The notes under the pieces are model-generated. The model had not been told where the DNA came from, did not search any database, and was given only the letters and a program-made list of their open reading frames with translations. Both the position numbers and the translations under genes were made by a program. A stretch of DNA of 64,000 bases from Pseudomonas sp. ML96. Lineage in GTDB: Bacteria > Pseudomonadota > Gammaproteobacteria > Pseudomonadales > Pseudomonadaceae. Positions 1 through 11,332 of the stretch are shown one piece after another. The stretch covers positions 150,976-214,975 of the forward strand of contig NZ_JPMY01000046.1 of assembly GCF_000761545.1 (NCBI RefSeq). The letters run 5' to 3'. Positions within the stretch are counted from its first letter, which is position 1, and each line of letters opens with the position of its first letter.

Positions 1-644
1 AGGCGCAGGTTGATGCCGCGGCTCATGCTCCAGGCCTGCAAGCCGCCGCCGATCAGCAGGAAGGCCAGCAGCCCGGCGACCAGGTATTCGCTGCGCAGCT
101 CCAGCGTCACGCCATCGTGGTACTGGCGCTCGGACTCATGCAGCTGCAGCTCGATCAGCTTGGAGAACTTTTCCGACAGGGGGTCGATGCGCGGGTACAG
201 CTCCTTGGCGGTGAAGTTGGCCAAAGCCTCGTTGTCACCGGCGCGCAGGATGTCCTTGAGGCGCCGTAGCGGCTCCTCGGCCTGTTGCATCAGGGGTTCG
301 ATCTGGGCGATCAGACGCTGTTCCTCGTCGATCAGCTTGGTCGCCTTGTAGGCCTGCCAGATCTCGCGAATCTTGCCTTGTGCCTCTTCCACCTGGCGCG
401 CCGCCTCGGCCGGTGAAGTACCGCCGTTACGCGCCTTGTGGCTGGCATCGACGATGTTCACCGCGTAGAGATCGGCAATCAGCTTGAGATCGCGCAATGG
501 CACCACGCGATCGAGATAGACGCTGTTGAGCCCGCCCAACACGCCGCGCAGGCCGATAAGACCGGCGCTGCCTATGGCCAGGCTGCCCGCCATCATCAGG
601 ACGATGAGGACGAACAACCTTGTCCGAATAGTCCAGTTCTTCAT
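1..644 (-). CDS. Methyl-accepting chemotaxis protein, N-terminal part (cut by window edge)
   Basis: The first 214 residues are visible, starting at an ATG read leftward from 644. The protein begins with a basic stretch and a transmembrane segment (about residues 8-30). A mostly helical periplasmic region of about 160 residues follows, and a second hydrophobic segment lies close to the window edge. This is the layout of a chemoreceptor with a four-helix-bundle (4HB) sensor domain. The HAMP and signalling domains should lie to the left of the window, so the class is inferred from the N-terminal half only. The ligand cannot be predicted. It is transcribed in the same direction as fhp but is separated from it by about 80 bp. 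Confidence 0.8.
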   Translation of the reverse strand, partial: MKNWTIRTRLFVLIVLMMAGSLAIGSAGLIGLRGVLGGLNSVYLDRVVPLRDLKLIADLYAVNIVDASHKARNGGTSPAEAARQVEEAQGKIREIWQAYKATKLIDEEQRLIAQIEPLMQQAEEPLRRLKDILRAGDNEALANFTAKELYPRIDPLSEKFSKLIELQLHESERQYHDGVTLELRSEYLVAGLLAFLLIGGGLQAWSMSRGINLR

Positions 645-725
645 GGTAGGTCACCTTACTGCTGGCCAATGTACCTACCAGAACCATAGTCGCGTTTTGC
701 CATGAGCGCGCGAGCGCTAGTGCGA

Positions 726-1907
726 TCAGCCCTCCAGCGCCGAAGCCGGACCGAAGAACTCGTAGCGCGCCTGGGCTTCCGGCACCCCGAGCTCGCGCAG
801 ATTGCGCTTGATCGCGCTCATGAACGGCTTGGGTCCGAGGAAGTACACGTCGGCATCGCGCTCGGCTGGCAGCCAGGCCTGCAGGCGTTCCAGGCTCAGG
901 CGACCGTAGGCGTCAGCACCATCGTCCGGGCGCTGCTCTTCCAGGCAGTAGAAGCGCTGCAGCTGCGGATGGGCGGCGGCCAGCTCGTCGACGCGGGCGG
1001 CGAAGGCCTGCACCCCGGCGTGGCGCGCGCAGTGGATGAAGCGAATCGGCCGGCCGCTGTGCACCGCCGTTTCCAGCATGGTCATCAGCGGGGTGATGCC
1101 GACGCCGGCGCTGATCAGCACCAGCGGCTTGGTCGACACATTCAGGGTGAACTCGCCGGCCGGGATGAACAGCTCGATCTCGGCACCCTCGGCAATGCGG
1201 TCATGCAGGTGGTTGGAGACCCGCCCGCCCGGCTCGCGCTTGACGCTGATGCGGTACTCGCGGCCGTTCGGCACGGCGGACAACGAGTAGTTGCGGCGCA
1301 CTTCCTCGCCGTCCAGGTGCAGGCGCAGGCCGATGTACTGGCCGGGGATGAAGTCGAGAATGGCGCCACCGTCGACCGGCTGCAGGTAGAAGGAGGTGAT
1401 CTCCTCGCTCTCGCTGACCTTGCGCGCCACGCGGAAGGCGCGCCCGCCACGCCAGCCGCCCTCGGCACGCTCGGTGGCCGAGTAGATTTCCTCTTCGGCG
1501 CCGATCAGCAGGTCGGCCAGTTGCCCATAGGCGGCGGCCCAGGCCGCGATCACTTCGTCAGTAGCGATCTCGGCGCCCAGCACTTCGCGGATCGCGCGCA
1601 GCAGGCAGCTGCCGACGATCGGGTAGTGCTCGGGGAGAATCTGCAGCGACACGTGCTTCTGCACGATCTGCCCGACCAGCGGGCCGAGCGCCTGCAGGCG
1701 GTCGATGTGCTTGGCGTACATCAGCACGCCGTTGGCCAGGGCGCGCGGCTGGTCACCGCTGGCCTGGTGCGCCTGGTTGAACAGCGGGCGTACCTGCGGG
1801 TACTCGCTGAGCATCATGCGGTAGAAGTGGGTGGTCAGCGCCTCGCCGCCGGTCTCCAGCAGGGGCACGGTGGCCTTGACGAGAGCGATGTGTTCGTTGG
1901 ACAACAT
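726..1907 (-). CDS. fhp: Flavohemoprotein, nitric oxide dioxygenase
   Basis: A 393-residue protein of the full family length. It oxidises nitric oxide to nitrate using O2 and NAD(P)H in the cytoplasm. The N-terminal globin domain (about 1-140) has the proximal heme histidine at H85. The FAD-binding ferredoxin-reductase domain carries RRNYSLS, and the NAD domain carries GVGITP. The ATG at 1907 is chosen because AGAGGAAC lies just upstream; an earlier in-frame start would add 17 residues with no homology. It is divergent from the NorR-type regulator gene at 2049, and the shared intergenic region carries a sigma54-like box and two GT-N7-AC operators. This matches NO-induced control as known for P. 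aeruginosa fhp. Confidence 0.96.
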   Translation of the reverse strand: MLSNEHIALVKATVPLLETGGEALTTHFYRMMLSEYPQVRPLFNQAHQASGDQPRALANGVLMYAKHIDRLQALGPLVGQIVQKHVSLQILPEHYPIVGSCLLRAIREVLGAEIATDEVIAAWAAAYGQLADLLIGAEEEIYSATERAEGGWRGGRAFRVARKVSESEEITSFYLQPVDGGAILDFIPGQYIGLRLHLDGEEVRRNYSLSAVPNGREYRISVKREPGGRVSNHLHDRIAEGAEIELFIPAGEFTLNVSTKPLVLISAGVGITPLMTMLETAVHSGRPIRFIHCARHAGVQAFAARVDELAAAHPQLQRFYCLEEQRPDDGADAYGRLSLERLQAWLPAERDADVYFLGPKPFMSAIKRNLRELGVPEAQARYEFFGPASALEG

Positions 1908-1951
1908 ATGGAGTTCCTCTTGCACGCAGGGTTGTTCTGCAGGAGGAGTTA

Positions 1952-1966
1952 TCAGCATTCGTGCCA
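1952..1966 (-). promoter_or_regulatory. Candidate sigma54 (-24/-12) promoter of fhp
   Basis: Read leftward, TGGCAC (1966-1961) is followed by five bases and CTGA (1955-1952), compared with the consensus TGGCAC-N5-TTGC. The -24 half is perfect. The -12 half matches only in its central TG, so the box is degenerate. Its position, about 45 bp upstream of the fhp start and downstream of the GT-N7-AC sites, suits an enhancer-dependent promoter driven by the adjacent regulator. Confidence 0.5.
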
Positions 1967-2007
1967 GATAATTTTTATTTATATTTCAATCACTTATTAA
2001 AGAATGA

Positions 2008-2034
2008 GTCGATTAGACAGCAAGTCATTTCGAC
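2008..2034. promoter_or_regulatory. Tandem NorR/FhpR-type operators
   Basis: Two GT-N7-AC motifs (2008-2018 and 2024-2034) lie 16 bp apart between fhp and fhpR. GT-N7-AC is the core recognised by the NorR family. They sit about 45-70 bp upstream of the candidate -24 box of fhp, as expected for enhancer sites. A third GT-N7-AC (2043-2053) overlaps the fhpR start codon and may be chance. Confidence 0.6.
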
Positions 2035-2048
2035 ACCAAGGAGTCCAG

Positions 2049-3611
<1,563 letters not shown>

Positions 3612-3619
3612 CTCCCGTC

Positions 3620-3762
3620 AGGTTCTGTAGGAAAAGTCGTCGAGCGAAGGTGAGGCTAGGCGAAGCTCGGTGAGGAAGCGCAGTTTACGAGCGGTAAATG
3701 AGCATTCCGAACCGAGCTTTAACAACGCATCACCGAGCGCAGGCACTTTTCGTGCAGAACCT
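3620..3762. repeat. 143-bp element with terminal inverted repeats (MITE-like)
   Basis: The ends 3620-3637 and 3745-3762 form an 18-bp inverted repeat with 16 matches. An internal 9-bp inverted repeat (AAGCTCGGT / ACCGAGCTT) lies between them. No protein is encoded. The right end overlaps the stop codon of the chemoreceptor gene at 3761-3763. I saw no second copy in the window and no clear target-site duplication. Confidence 0.55.
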
Positions 3763-5371
3763 AGAGACGGAAGCGCTGCACCATGCCGTTCAGATCGCTG
3801 GCCAGGCGCGCCAGCTGATCACTGGCCACCGAGGTCTCGTGGGCGCCGGTGGCGTTCTGTTCGGCGATGTCGCGGATGGCCACCAGGTTGCGGTCCACCT
3901 CGCGCGCCACCTGGGCCTGCTGCTCCGCCGCGCTGGCGATCACCAGGTTCATCTCGTTGATCTGGCTGACCCGTTCGGCGATCAGCGCCAAGGCGCTGTC
4001 CGCCTCGTTGGCCAGTTCGCTGCTGCGCCCGGCGTACTCGCTGCTCTCGCCCATGGCCTCGACCGACTCCTGGCTGGCGCTCTGGATCGCGCTGATCATG
4101 CGTTCGATTTCCTGGGTCGAGGTCTGCGTGCGCTGCGCCAGCGCGCGTACTTCGTCGGCCACCACGGCAAAACCGCGGCCCTGGTCGCCGGCCCGCGCGG
4201 CTTCGATGGCGGCGTTCAGGGCCAGCAGGTTGGTCTGTTCGGCGATGGTGCGGATCACTTCCAGTACGCGGCCGATGGCGATGGCCTCGTCGGCCAGGCG
4301 GCCGATGGTGCCGGAGGTGATCTGCAGGCGCTGGCTGAGCTGCTCGATGGTGCTGCGCGTGGTGCTGACCTGACGGCGGCCAGCCTCGGCGGTCTGCTCA
4401 GCTTCGCGGGACGAATCGGAGGTGTGGTTGGCGTTGCGCGCCACCTCGTCGACCGCCGCCGACATTTCGGTAACGGCCGTGGCGGCCATCTGGATCTCGT
4501 CGTTCTGCCGGGTGATGCCGCGCGCCGATTCGTCCGTCACCGCGTGCAGCTGTTCGGCCGCCGAGGCCAGCTGGGTGGCCGAGCCCTGGATGCCCTGCAG
4601 GGTGTCACGCAGGGTCTGCTGCATTTCCGAGAGCGAGTGCTGCACCTGGGTCACCTCGTCGGCGCCCTCGGCGCGTACCGGCTGGCTCAGATCGCCGCCG
4701 GCGATGCGCTTGGCCGAGGCGCTGAGTTCGGCGAGCGGCTGGGTGATGCTGCGGCTGAGCAGCCAGGCGGCGATCAGGGTGAACAGCACGGCCGCACCGA
4801 GAATCAGGCTGAACAGCCAGGTGGCGCCATCGGCGTTCTTCTCTGCGCGATCACCGGCGCTGGCGGCGCCGCGGTTGTTCATGTCGATCAGCTTGTCGAG
4901 GGCGGCGATCAGTTGGTCGAAGCCCTGGGCCGACTGCTCGGCGGCAGCCTCGTCGAGCTGGCCGGCGCGCACGCTGTCGACCACCTTGGCCAGCGATGCC
5001 TCGTAGGCGTGGCTCTTGCTCTCGTAGTCCTGGAACAGGCGGCGGTCCTCGTCGAGGATGATGGTTTCCTCGTAGGACTTGTCGTAGCCGCTGACCCGGC
5101 CGCGGATCGACTGGGCCTCGGCGCTCAGCGCACTCAGGCGCTCCGGATTGGCCATCAGCTCGTACTCGACCAGGCGCAGGCTCTGCCGTTCTGACTTGAT
5201 CTTGGCCATCAGGTCGAGGCCGAGCATCCATACGTCCTTCACCTCCAGCAGGTCGCCGCGCAGGCTGGACAGCTGGGTGAGGGCGACGCCCCCGGTGAAC
5301 AGCAGGATCAGGGTGAGCACCCCGAAGCCAATGATGTTGCGCATTACGACAGTGACAGAACGCAGAACCAT
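3761..5371 (-). CDS. Methyl-accepting chemotaxis protein
   Basis: A 536-residue chemoreceptor. It has a TM segment near residues 10-30, a helical periplasmic 4HB-type sensor (about 35-185), a second TM near 190-210, a HAMP domain, and a long cytoplasmic coiled coil. The highly conserved hairpin tip contains EQTNLLALNAAIEAARAG. The tip binds CheA and CheW, so the protein relays ligand sensing to a chemotaxis kinase array. There is no C-terminal CheR-tethering pentapeptide: it ends FRL. The start at ATG 5371 has GGAG upstream; a TTG two codons earlier is less likely. The stop codon coincides with the end of the inverted-repeat element at 3620-3762. No chemotaxis operon is adjacent. The ligand is unknown. 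Confidence 0.93.
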   Translation of the reverse strand: MVLRSVTVVMRNIIGFGVLTLILLFTGGVALTQLSSLRGDLLEVKDVWMLGLDLMAKIKSERQSLRLVEYELMANPERLSALSAEAQSIRGRVSGYDKSYEETIILDEDRRLFQDYESKSHAYEASLAKVVDSVRAGQLDEAAAEQSAQGFDQLIAALDKLIDMNNRGAASAGDRAEKNADGATWLFSLILGAAVLFTLIAAWLLSRSITQPLAELSASAKRIAGGDLSQPVRAEGADEVTQVQHSLSEMQQTLRDTLQGIQGSATQLASAAEQLHAVTDESARGITRQNDEIQMAATAVTEMSAAVDEVARNANHTSDSSREAEQTAEAGRRQVSTTRSTIEQLSQRLQITSGTIGRLADEAIAIGRVLEVIRTIAEQTNLLALNAAIEAARAGDQGRGFAVVADEVRALAQRTQTSTQEIERMISAIQSASQESVEAMGESSEYAGRSSELANEADSALALIAERVSQINEMNLVIASAAEQQAQVAREVDRNLVAIRDIAEQNATGAHETSVASDQLARLASDLNGMVQRFRL

Positions 5372-5493
5372 GACCAACTCCAGGGAGTTATGGGGAGTAC
5401 AGGGTTAGCGTCAGTATTGGCCGGTTATTTAGGGGTCGCGGAAAACTTCCTGCAGGCCCCATACCAGGCCCGCAGGCTAGAGCGGCCGGCGCC

Positions 5494-6720
5494 TCAGCCG
5501 AAGAACCAGTAGCAGACCAGGATCGAGGCGACCACCCCGACGAAGTCGGCGAACAGGGCGCAGCCAACCGCGTGGCGGGCGCGCTGGATGCCGACCGCGC
5601 CGAAGTACACGGCGAGCACGTAGAAGGTGGTCTCGGTACTGCCCTGCATGGTTGCCGCGACCAGCGCCGGGAAGCTGTCCACGCCCTGGCTCTGCATGGT
5701 CTCGATCAGCATGGCGCGCGCCGCGCTGCCGGAGAACGGCTTGACCAGGCCGGTGGGCAGCGCCTCGACGAAGCGGCTGTCCCAGCCCAGGCCCTCGACA
5801 CACCAGCGCACGCCGTCGAGCAACACGTCGAGGGCGCCGGAGGCACGCAGCACGCCAACCGCGCAGAGCATGGCGACCAGGTAAGGCAGCAGGTTCTTGG
5901 CCACCTCGAAGCCGTCCTTGGCGCCCTCGACGAAGCTCTCGTACACCGGCACTTTCTTCAGCGCGCCGAGCAGCAGGAAGCTCAGGATCAAACCGAACAG
6001 GGTGAGGTTGCCGAGCAGCGAGGACAGCGCGGTCAGCGCCGTGGCGGAAAGACCAGCCAAGACCGCCATGAAGGTGCCGATGGCCAGCGCTGCGCCGCCG
6101 AGCCAGGCCAGCAGCACCGGGTCCCACAGGCGCAGGCGCTGCATCACCGCCACCGAGAGCAGGGCGCTGGCGCTGGAGATGGCGTTGGCCAGGAGGATCG
6201 GCAGGAACACCAGGGCCGGGTCTTCCGCCCCCTGCTGGGCGCGGTACATGAAGATCGACACCGGCAGCAGGACAAACGAGGAAGCGTTCATCACCATGAA
6301 CAGCACCTGGGCGTTGCTCGCCGAGGTCGGGTTGGGGTTGAGCTCCTGCAGCGCCTTCATCGCCCGCAGGCCGATGGGCGTGGCGGCGTTGTCCAGGCCC
6401 AGGCCGTTGGCGGTGAAGCTCAGGGTGACCAGGCCGAGCGAGTGGTGGCCACGCGGCACCTCCGGCATCAGCCGGGCGAACAGCGGCGCCAGCAGCCGCG
6501 CCAGGGCCTCGACCAGGCCGGCCTTCTCGGCGATACGCAGGAAGCCCAGCCACAGGGTGAGGGTGCCGAACAGCAGGATCATCACGTCGACGGAGGTCTT
6601 GGCCATGGTGAACAGCGCTTCCACCATGGCCGCCCATACCGTCGCGTCACCGCCTATCCAGCGCACCAGGGCGGCCAGCGCGGCCACCACGAAGAATCCT
6701 AGCCACAGGCCGTTGAGCAT
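5494..6720 (-). CDS. Fused SpmA/SpmB-type nucleoside-recognition (Gate) membrane protein
   Basis: A 408-residue integral membrane protein with roughly ten hydrophobic helices. The N-terminal half resembles spore maturation protein SpmA, with the conserved stretch around NGLGLDNAATPIGL. The C-terminal half resembles SpmB, with ETTFYVLAVYFGAVG near the end. In Bacillus these are separate genes; one-piece fusions occur in non-sporulating bacteria, where the role is unclear. A transporter or membrane-organising function is inferred only. The ATG at 6720 has AAGGGGAA upstream. It stands alone between a chemoreceptor and a small-protein operon, all read leftward. Confidence 0.85.
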   Translation of the reverse strand: MLNGLWLGFFVVAALAALVRWIGGDATVWAAMVEALFTMAKTSVDVMILLFGTLTLWLGFLRIAEKAGLVEALARLLAPLFARLMPEVPRGHHSLGLVTLSFTANGLGLDNAATPIGLRAMKALQELNPNPTSASNAQVLFMVMNASSFVLLPVSIFMYRAQQGAEDPALVFLPILLANAISSASALLSVAVMQRLRLWDPVLLAWLGGAALAIGTFMAVLAGLSATALTALSSLLGNLTLFGLILSFLLLGALKKVPVYESFVEGAKDGFEVAKNLLPYLVAMLCAVGVLRASGALDVLLDGVRWCVEGLGWDSRFVEALPTGLVKPFSGSAARAMLIETMQSQGVDSFPALVAATMQGSTETTFYVLAVYFGAVGIQRARHAVGCALFADFVGVVASILVCYWFFG

Positions 6721-6795
6721 CGTCAGTTCCCCTTGTCCGCTGGCGATGATAGCGAGCCGACCGGGTGCGGGCGAGCCATGGCCCCACAATGAACA

Positions 6796-6841
6796 AAGGC
6801 GCAAACGGCTCGCCCTTGTGGGGCGGCGCCGTTTGCGCCTT
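6796..6841. repeat. Perfect 14-bp inverted repeat, 18-nt spacer
   Basis: AAGGCGCAAACGGC (6796-6809) pairs with 6828-6841. It lies about 75 bp upstream of the SpmA/B start, in the 276-bp gap before the DUF1328 gene, and has no adjacent long T-run. It could be a transcript end for the small-protein operon or a protein-binding site. A 12-bp palindrome GGGAGTACTCCC follows at 6867-6878. Nothing else was recognised in this gap. Confidence 0.4.
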
Positions 6842-6996
6842 CGTTGCTACCTGACCCGACCCTTGCGGGAGTACTCCCTGTACCCCTAGGTCACTCCGCG
6901 AGCAGAGCGTCCCGGTCCCCTGGCATGTGCGCCTGTCCCCGCGCCTTTCGTCCCTGGAGCCCTACGACCTTCTGCAGGCCGCAGGGGTTCCTACCG

Positions 6997-7158
6997 TCAG
7001 GGTGCTCGACGGCCGAAGATCAGCGACACAATGAACATCACCAGGAAGACCACAAAGAGAATCTTGGCGATCCCGGTGGCGGTGCCCGCGATACCACCGA
7101 AGCCCAGAACAGCGGCGATGATGGCGATGATGAGGAATGTGATAGCCCAGCTAAGCAT
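6997..7158 (-). CDS. DUF1328 (YtjA/UPF0391) small membrane protein
   Basis: A 53-residue protein made of two hydrophobic helices with a glycine-rich turn (GFGGIAGTATG) and a short basic tail ending RRAP. It belongs to the DUF1328/UPF0391 family of small inner-membrane proteins, whose function is not established but which are often stress-associated. The start at 7158 has AAGGAG upstream. It lies 17 bp after a second tiny gene (7176-7325) and is probably co-transcribed with it from the sigma54-like promoter at 7403-7418. Confidence 0.9.
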   Translation of the reverse strand: MLSWAITFLIIAIIAAVLGFGGIAGTATGIAKILFVVFLVMFIVSLIFGRRAP

Positions 7159-7175
7159 GATGACGTCTCCTTATT

Positions 7176-7325
7176 TCAACGACCTGGAGGAGGAACCAGG
7201 CTTTCGCCCGCTGCCTCATCCTCGGATTCGGAATCCAGGCTCAGGTACATGGCCTGAGTCAGGGTGAACAGGCTGCCGACCAGGCCGCAGATGGCGGCCA
7301 GCACAGCAAGGATCGGGGTAAGCAT
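7176..7325 (-). CDS. Hypothetical 49-residue membrane protein
   Basis: A short open frame with a good AGGAG site before its ATG at 7325. The first 30 residues form one hydrophobic helix (MLTPILAVLAAICGLVG...). The tail is acidic (DSESEDEAAGE) and ends PPPGR. No family was recognised. Gene status is supported by the ribosome-binding site, tight spacing to the DUF1328 gene and a plausible upstream promoter. It could be a membrane-anchored stress peptide, but no function can be assigned. Confidence 0.7.
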   Translation of the reverse strand: MLTPILAVLAAICGLVGSLFTLTQAMYLSLDSESEDEAAGESLVPPPGR

Positions 7326-7402
7326 CGCGTCTCTCCTCTGCTCATTGCCGGGCGCTAGCGCCGGCCTGGTGGTGGCGAAAACTCCGCCTTTGCCTGCTAT
7401 CT

Positions 7403-7418
7403 CTCAAATCCCATGCCA
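7403..7418 (-). promoter_or_regulatory. Candidate sigma54-type promoter of the small-protein operon
   Basis: Read leftward, TGGCAT-GGGAT-TTGA resembles TGGCAC-N5-TTGC, with one mismatch in each half. It lies 78 bp upstream of the 49-residue gene. The same TGGCATGGG start occurs in the promoter at 11333-11348 on the other side of algB-kinB. Confidence 0.4.
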
Positions 7419-7511
7419 GTCGTTATTCTTGAAAATATCCTTATATTTCAATGAATTAATAAATCACCGAGAAAGTCATGGCGTGCAGCATGCGAGATCG
7501 TGCGAAATTAT

Positions 7512-7528
7512 TCGTGCAACTTGCACGA
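7512..7528. promoter_or_regulatory. 17-bp palindrome upstream of algB (possible activator site)
   Basis: TCGTGCAACTTGCACGA is a perfect 8-1-8 palindrome. A further half site, GATCGTGC, lies at 7498-7505. It is about 100 bp upstream of the leftward sigma54-like box and about 50 bp before algB. A 14-of-17 match (TCGTGCATTTTGCACAA) lies at 11429-11445. Binding by AlgB is a hypothesis only. Confidence 0.45.
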
Positions 7529-7575
7529 GAGTTACCGGACTAACCCTCCAGGCCGCCGCAAGAGAGAACCCATCA

Positions 7576-8928
<1,353 letters not shown>

Positions 8929-8941
8929 GCGCGGAGTTCCG

Positions 8942-10738
8942 ATGAAGCTGCCGATTAAGCTGCGCACACGCCTGTTCCTCAGCATCTCGGCACTGGTCAC
9001 CGTCGCCCTGATCGGCCTGCTGCTCGGCCTGTTCAGCGTGATGCAGATGGCCCGCAGCCAGAGCGAGCTGATCCAGCGCGGCTTCAGCGCCGTGCAGTAC
9101 AGCCAGAAGCTGCGCCAGCACCTGGGCGACCAGTTGATGCTGCTGATCGACGAGCGCGCCGATGCGGCCGCGCTGGAGCGCACCAACCAGCGCTTCCGCG
9201 AGACCCTGGCCCAGGCCAAGGCCGCCAAGCTCGGCCCGCACTACCTCGAAGGCCTGCAGGAAGCCGAGCACCTCTACGAAGAGATGCAGGCCGCCGCGAC
9301 ACAGGCCGCGCCGCCAGGCGCAACGCCCTACAACCTGGCCCGCGACGAGGGCTTCACCCGCGCCTTCGAACGCCTGCGCGACCACCTGCGCGCCGAGCAG
9401 GACCAGGTGGTGACCCGGGTGATCGAAAACGAGAGCCGCTCCGGCCAGCGCTCGCTGCTGATCGCCGTGCTGCTCGGGCTGATGGGCGTGGCCGTGCTGC
9501 TGGTCGGCATCCTCACCGCCAACGGCATCGCGCGGCGCTTCGGCGCGCCGATCGACACCCTGGCGCGGGCCGCCGACCAGGTCGGCAAGGGCAACTACGA
9601 CGTGGTCCTGCCGGTGTCGCCGGTGGCCGAACTGGCGGTGCTCAGCCGACGCTTCGGCCTGATGACCGAGTCCCTGCGCCAGTACCACTCGAGCAACGTC
9701 AACCAGCTGCTGAGCAGCGAGGGGCGCCTGCAGGCGGTGCTCGATAGCATCGACGACGGCCTGGTGATCCTCGACGCCAACGGCCGCATCGAACACGCCA
9801 GCCCGGTGGCCATGCGTCAGCTGTCCTGGAGCAGCGACCCGCACGGCCAGGACATCGGCCCGCTGCTGCCGGGCCACGAGGTCGACGAGGCACTGCGCCA
9901 AGTGCTGGCCGGCGAAGTGCTGAGCGAAGAGCCGCAGGACCTGGAGATCGACGGCGACGGCGAACGTCGCCTGCTGGCCTGGGCACTGACCCCTGTGCAG
10001 CTACGCGCCGGCACCAGCGTCGGCGCGGTGATGGTGCTGCGCGACGTGACCAAGCAGCGCGCCTTCGAGCGGGTGCGCAACGAGTTCGTGCTGCGCGCCT
10101 CGCACGAGCTGCGCACGCCGATCACCGGCATCCACATGGCCTTCAGCCTGCTGCGCGAGCGCCTGCAGCTGCCGGCCGAAGGGCGCGAGCGCGAGCTGAT
10201 GCGCACCGTCGACGAGGAGATGCGCCGTCTGGTGCAGCTGATCGACGACCTGCTCAACTTCTCGCGCTACCAGAGTGGCCTGCAGACTCTGCAGCGCACG
10301 CCCTGCGAGCCAGCCGGCATGCTCGAGCAGGCGCGCCAGCGCTTCGACCTCAAAGCCGAGGAGTGCGAGGTACAGCTGACCATCGCCGTGCACGAACCGC
10401 TGCCACGGCTGAACCTGGATGGCGGACAGATCGAGCGGGTGCTGGACAACCTGATCAGCAACGCCCTGCGCCACAGCGACCCCGGCCAGGAGGTGCAGCT
10501 GCAGGCCCTGCGCGTGGGCGAGCGGGTGGTGATCAGCGTGCAGGACCAGGGTCCAGGCATTCCCTTCGGCCAGCAGAGCCGGATCTTCGAACCCTTCGTC
10601 CAGGTCGGCCGGCGCAAGGGCGGTGTCGGTCTCGGCCTGGCGCTGTCGCGGGAGATCATCCAGTTGCACGGCGGTGTGCTCGGCGTGCACTCGCAGCCTG
10701 GGCAGGGCGCGCGCTTCTACCTCAGCCTGCCGGTCTGA
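8942..10738 (+). CDS. kinB: Sensor histidine kinase KinB
   Basis: A 598-residue inner-membrane kinase. It has TM1 at about 12-34, a periplasmic helical sensor of about 135 residues, TM2 near 172-192, HAMP (about 193-250), a PAS domain (about 262-370), HisKA with phosphorylated H388 in ASHELRTPI, and HATPase with N, G1 and G2 boxes (NLISNALRH, DQGPGI, GVGLGLAL). The proline five residues after the histidine (P393), known in the P. aeruginosa protein to matter for AlgB dephosphorylation, is present. The start has GGAGTTCC before ATG 8942. It is the second gene of the algB operon and is followed by a strong bidirectional terminator. Confidence 0.97.
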   Translation: MKLPIKLRTRLFLSISALVTVALIGLLLGLFSVMQMARSQSELIQRGFSAVQYSQKLRQHLGDQLMLLIDERADAAALERTNQRFRETLAQAKAAKLGPHYLEGLQEAEHLYEEMQAAATQAAPPGATPYNLARDEGFTRAFERLRDHLRAEQDQVVTRVIENESRSGQRSLLIAVLLGLMGVAVLLVGILTANGIARRFGAPIDTLARAADQVGKGNYDVVLPVSPVAELAVLSRRFGLMTESLRQYHSSNVNQLLSSEGRLQAVLDSIDDGLVILDANGRIEHASPVAMRQLSWSSDPHGQDIGPLLPGHEVDEALRQVLAGEVLSEEPQDLEIDGDGERRLLAWALTPVQLRAGTSVGAVMVLRDVTKQRAFERVRNEFVLRASHELRTPITGIHMAFSLLRERLQLPAEGRERELMRTVDEEMRRLVQLIDDLLNFSRYQSGLQTLQRTPCEPAGMLEQARQRFDLKAEECEVQLTIAVHEPLPRLNLDGGQIERVLDNLISNALRHSDPGQEVQLQALRVGERVVISVQDQGPGIPFGQQSRIFEPFVQVGRRKGGVGLGLALSREIIQLHGGVLGVHSQPGQGARFYLSLPV

Positions 10739-10746
10739 CCGCAACG

Positions 10747-10773
10747 AAAAAGCCGCCCGTAGGCGGCTTTTTT
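10747..10773. terminator. Bidirectional intrinsic terminator after kinB
   Basis: AAAAAGCCGCC (10747-10757), loop CGTA and GGCGGCTTTTTT (10762-10773) form a GC-rich stem with A and T tracts on either side. It can stop algB-kinB transcription from the left and the convergent small operon from the right. Confidence 0.92.
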
Positions 10774-10784
10774 ATTCAGAGAGA

Positions 10785-10970
10785 TCAGCGCAGGATCGGG
10801 TCGAACTTATAGCGGCGCCCGGCCGCCAGGGCCACCACGAAGGCACTGGCGAAGAAGCCGGCGGTGCATTTCAGCGCCAGCGCCGGCGTCTCTTCCAGGC
10901 CGGGATACAGCCACAGGGCGCACAGGCTGAGAACGGTCATGATCAGGGTGAGGATCGCGCTTCGGGACAT
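10785..10970 (-). CDS. Hypothetical 61-residue membrane protein
   Basis: A small protein with two hydrophobic helices (residues 4-22 and about 34-50) separated by an ETPALALK linker, ending KFDPILR. It resembles small conserved proteins found beside algB in other pseudomonads. No function is known. The ATG at 10970 has GAGGAG upstream, so a six-residue longer version starting at 10988 is disfavoured. It follows the 100-residue secreted protein by 14 bp and ends at the terminator shared with kinB. Confidence 0.75.
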   Translation of the reverse strand: MSRSAILTLIMTVLSLCALWLYPGLEETPALALKCTAGFFASAFVVALAAGRRYKFDPILR

Positions 10971-10984
10971 GGTCGGCTCCTCGC

Positions 10985-11287
10985 TCAAAAGACCCAGCGT
11001 GGCTGGCGTTCGAGGGGCTGCGGCTGGCGCACGGCGGTGTCGGTCTCGTCGTCGGCGATGCGCAGCCAGCGACCATCCTCACGGGCATTACGCGCCGCCT
11101 GGCGGCGAATCTCGCCGAAGTGTTCGAGCAGCGCCGACTGGCCACGATCCCCTTGCACGGTGGTGCTCTGCAGCGTCATCTCGGCAGTCTTGGCGCCGGC
11201 TCCCGCCGTATTGGCGAAATCCTTGGCGTAAGCTCCGTTGACCAACAGCGCAGCGGCGCAGAACAGGCTCAGGTGGACAGTGTGCAT
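10985..11287 (-). CDS. Hypothetical secreted/periplasmic protein
   Basis: 100 residues with a signal peptide (hydrophobic core about 4-18, likely cleavage after AYA, about residue 21). The mature part is polar and ends QPRWVF. No cysteine remains after cleavage, and no known domain was recognised. GGAGAAG precedes the ATG at 11287. It is the first gene of a two-gene leftward operon downstream of kinB. The sigma54-like box at 11333-11348 lies about 45 bp upstream, so enhancer-dependent expression is likely. Confidence 0.75.
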   Translation of the reverse strand: MHTVHLSLFCAAALLVNGAYAKDFANTAGAGAKTAEMTLQSTTVQGDRGQSALLEHFGEIRRQAARNAREDGRWLRIADDETDTAVRQPQPLERQPRWVF

Positions 11288-11332
11288 GGCGCTTCTCCAT
11301 CAGCAGGTCAATCGGGCTTACATCCCTGACTC

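Noticed and set aside
5372..5493. A flagellar sigma28 promoter for the chemoreceptor gene
   Set aside because: A TAAA and a GCC-ATA-like sequence occur upstream but with the wrong spacing.
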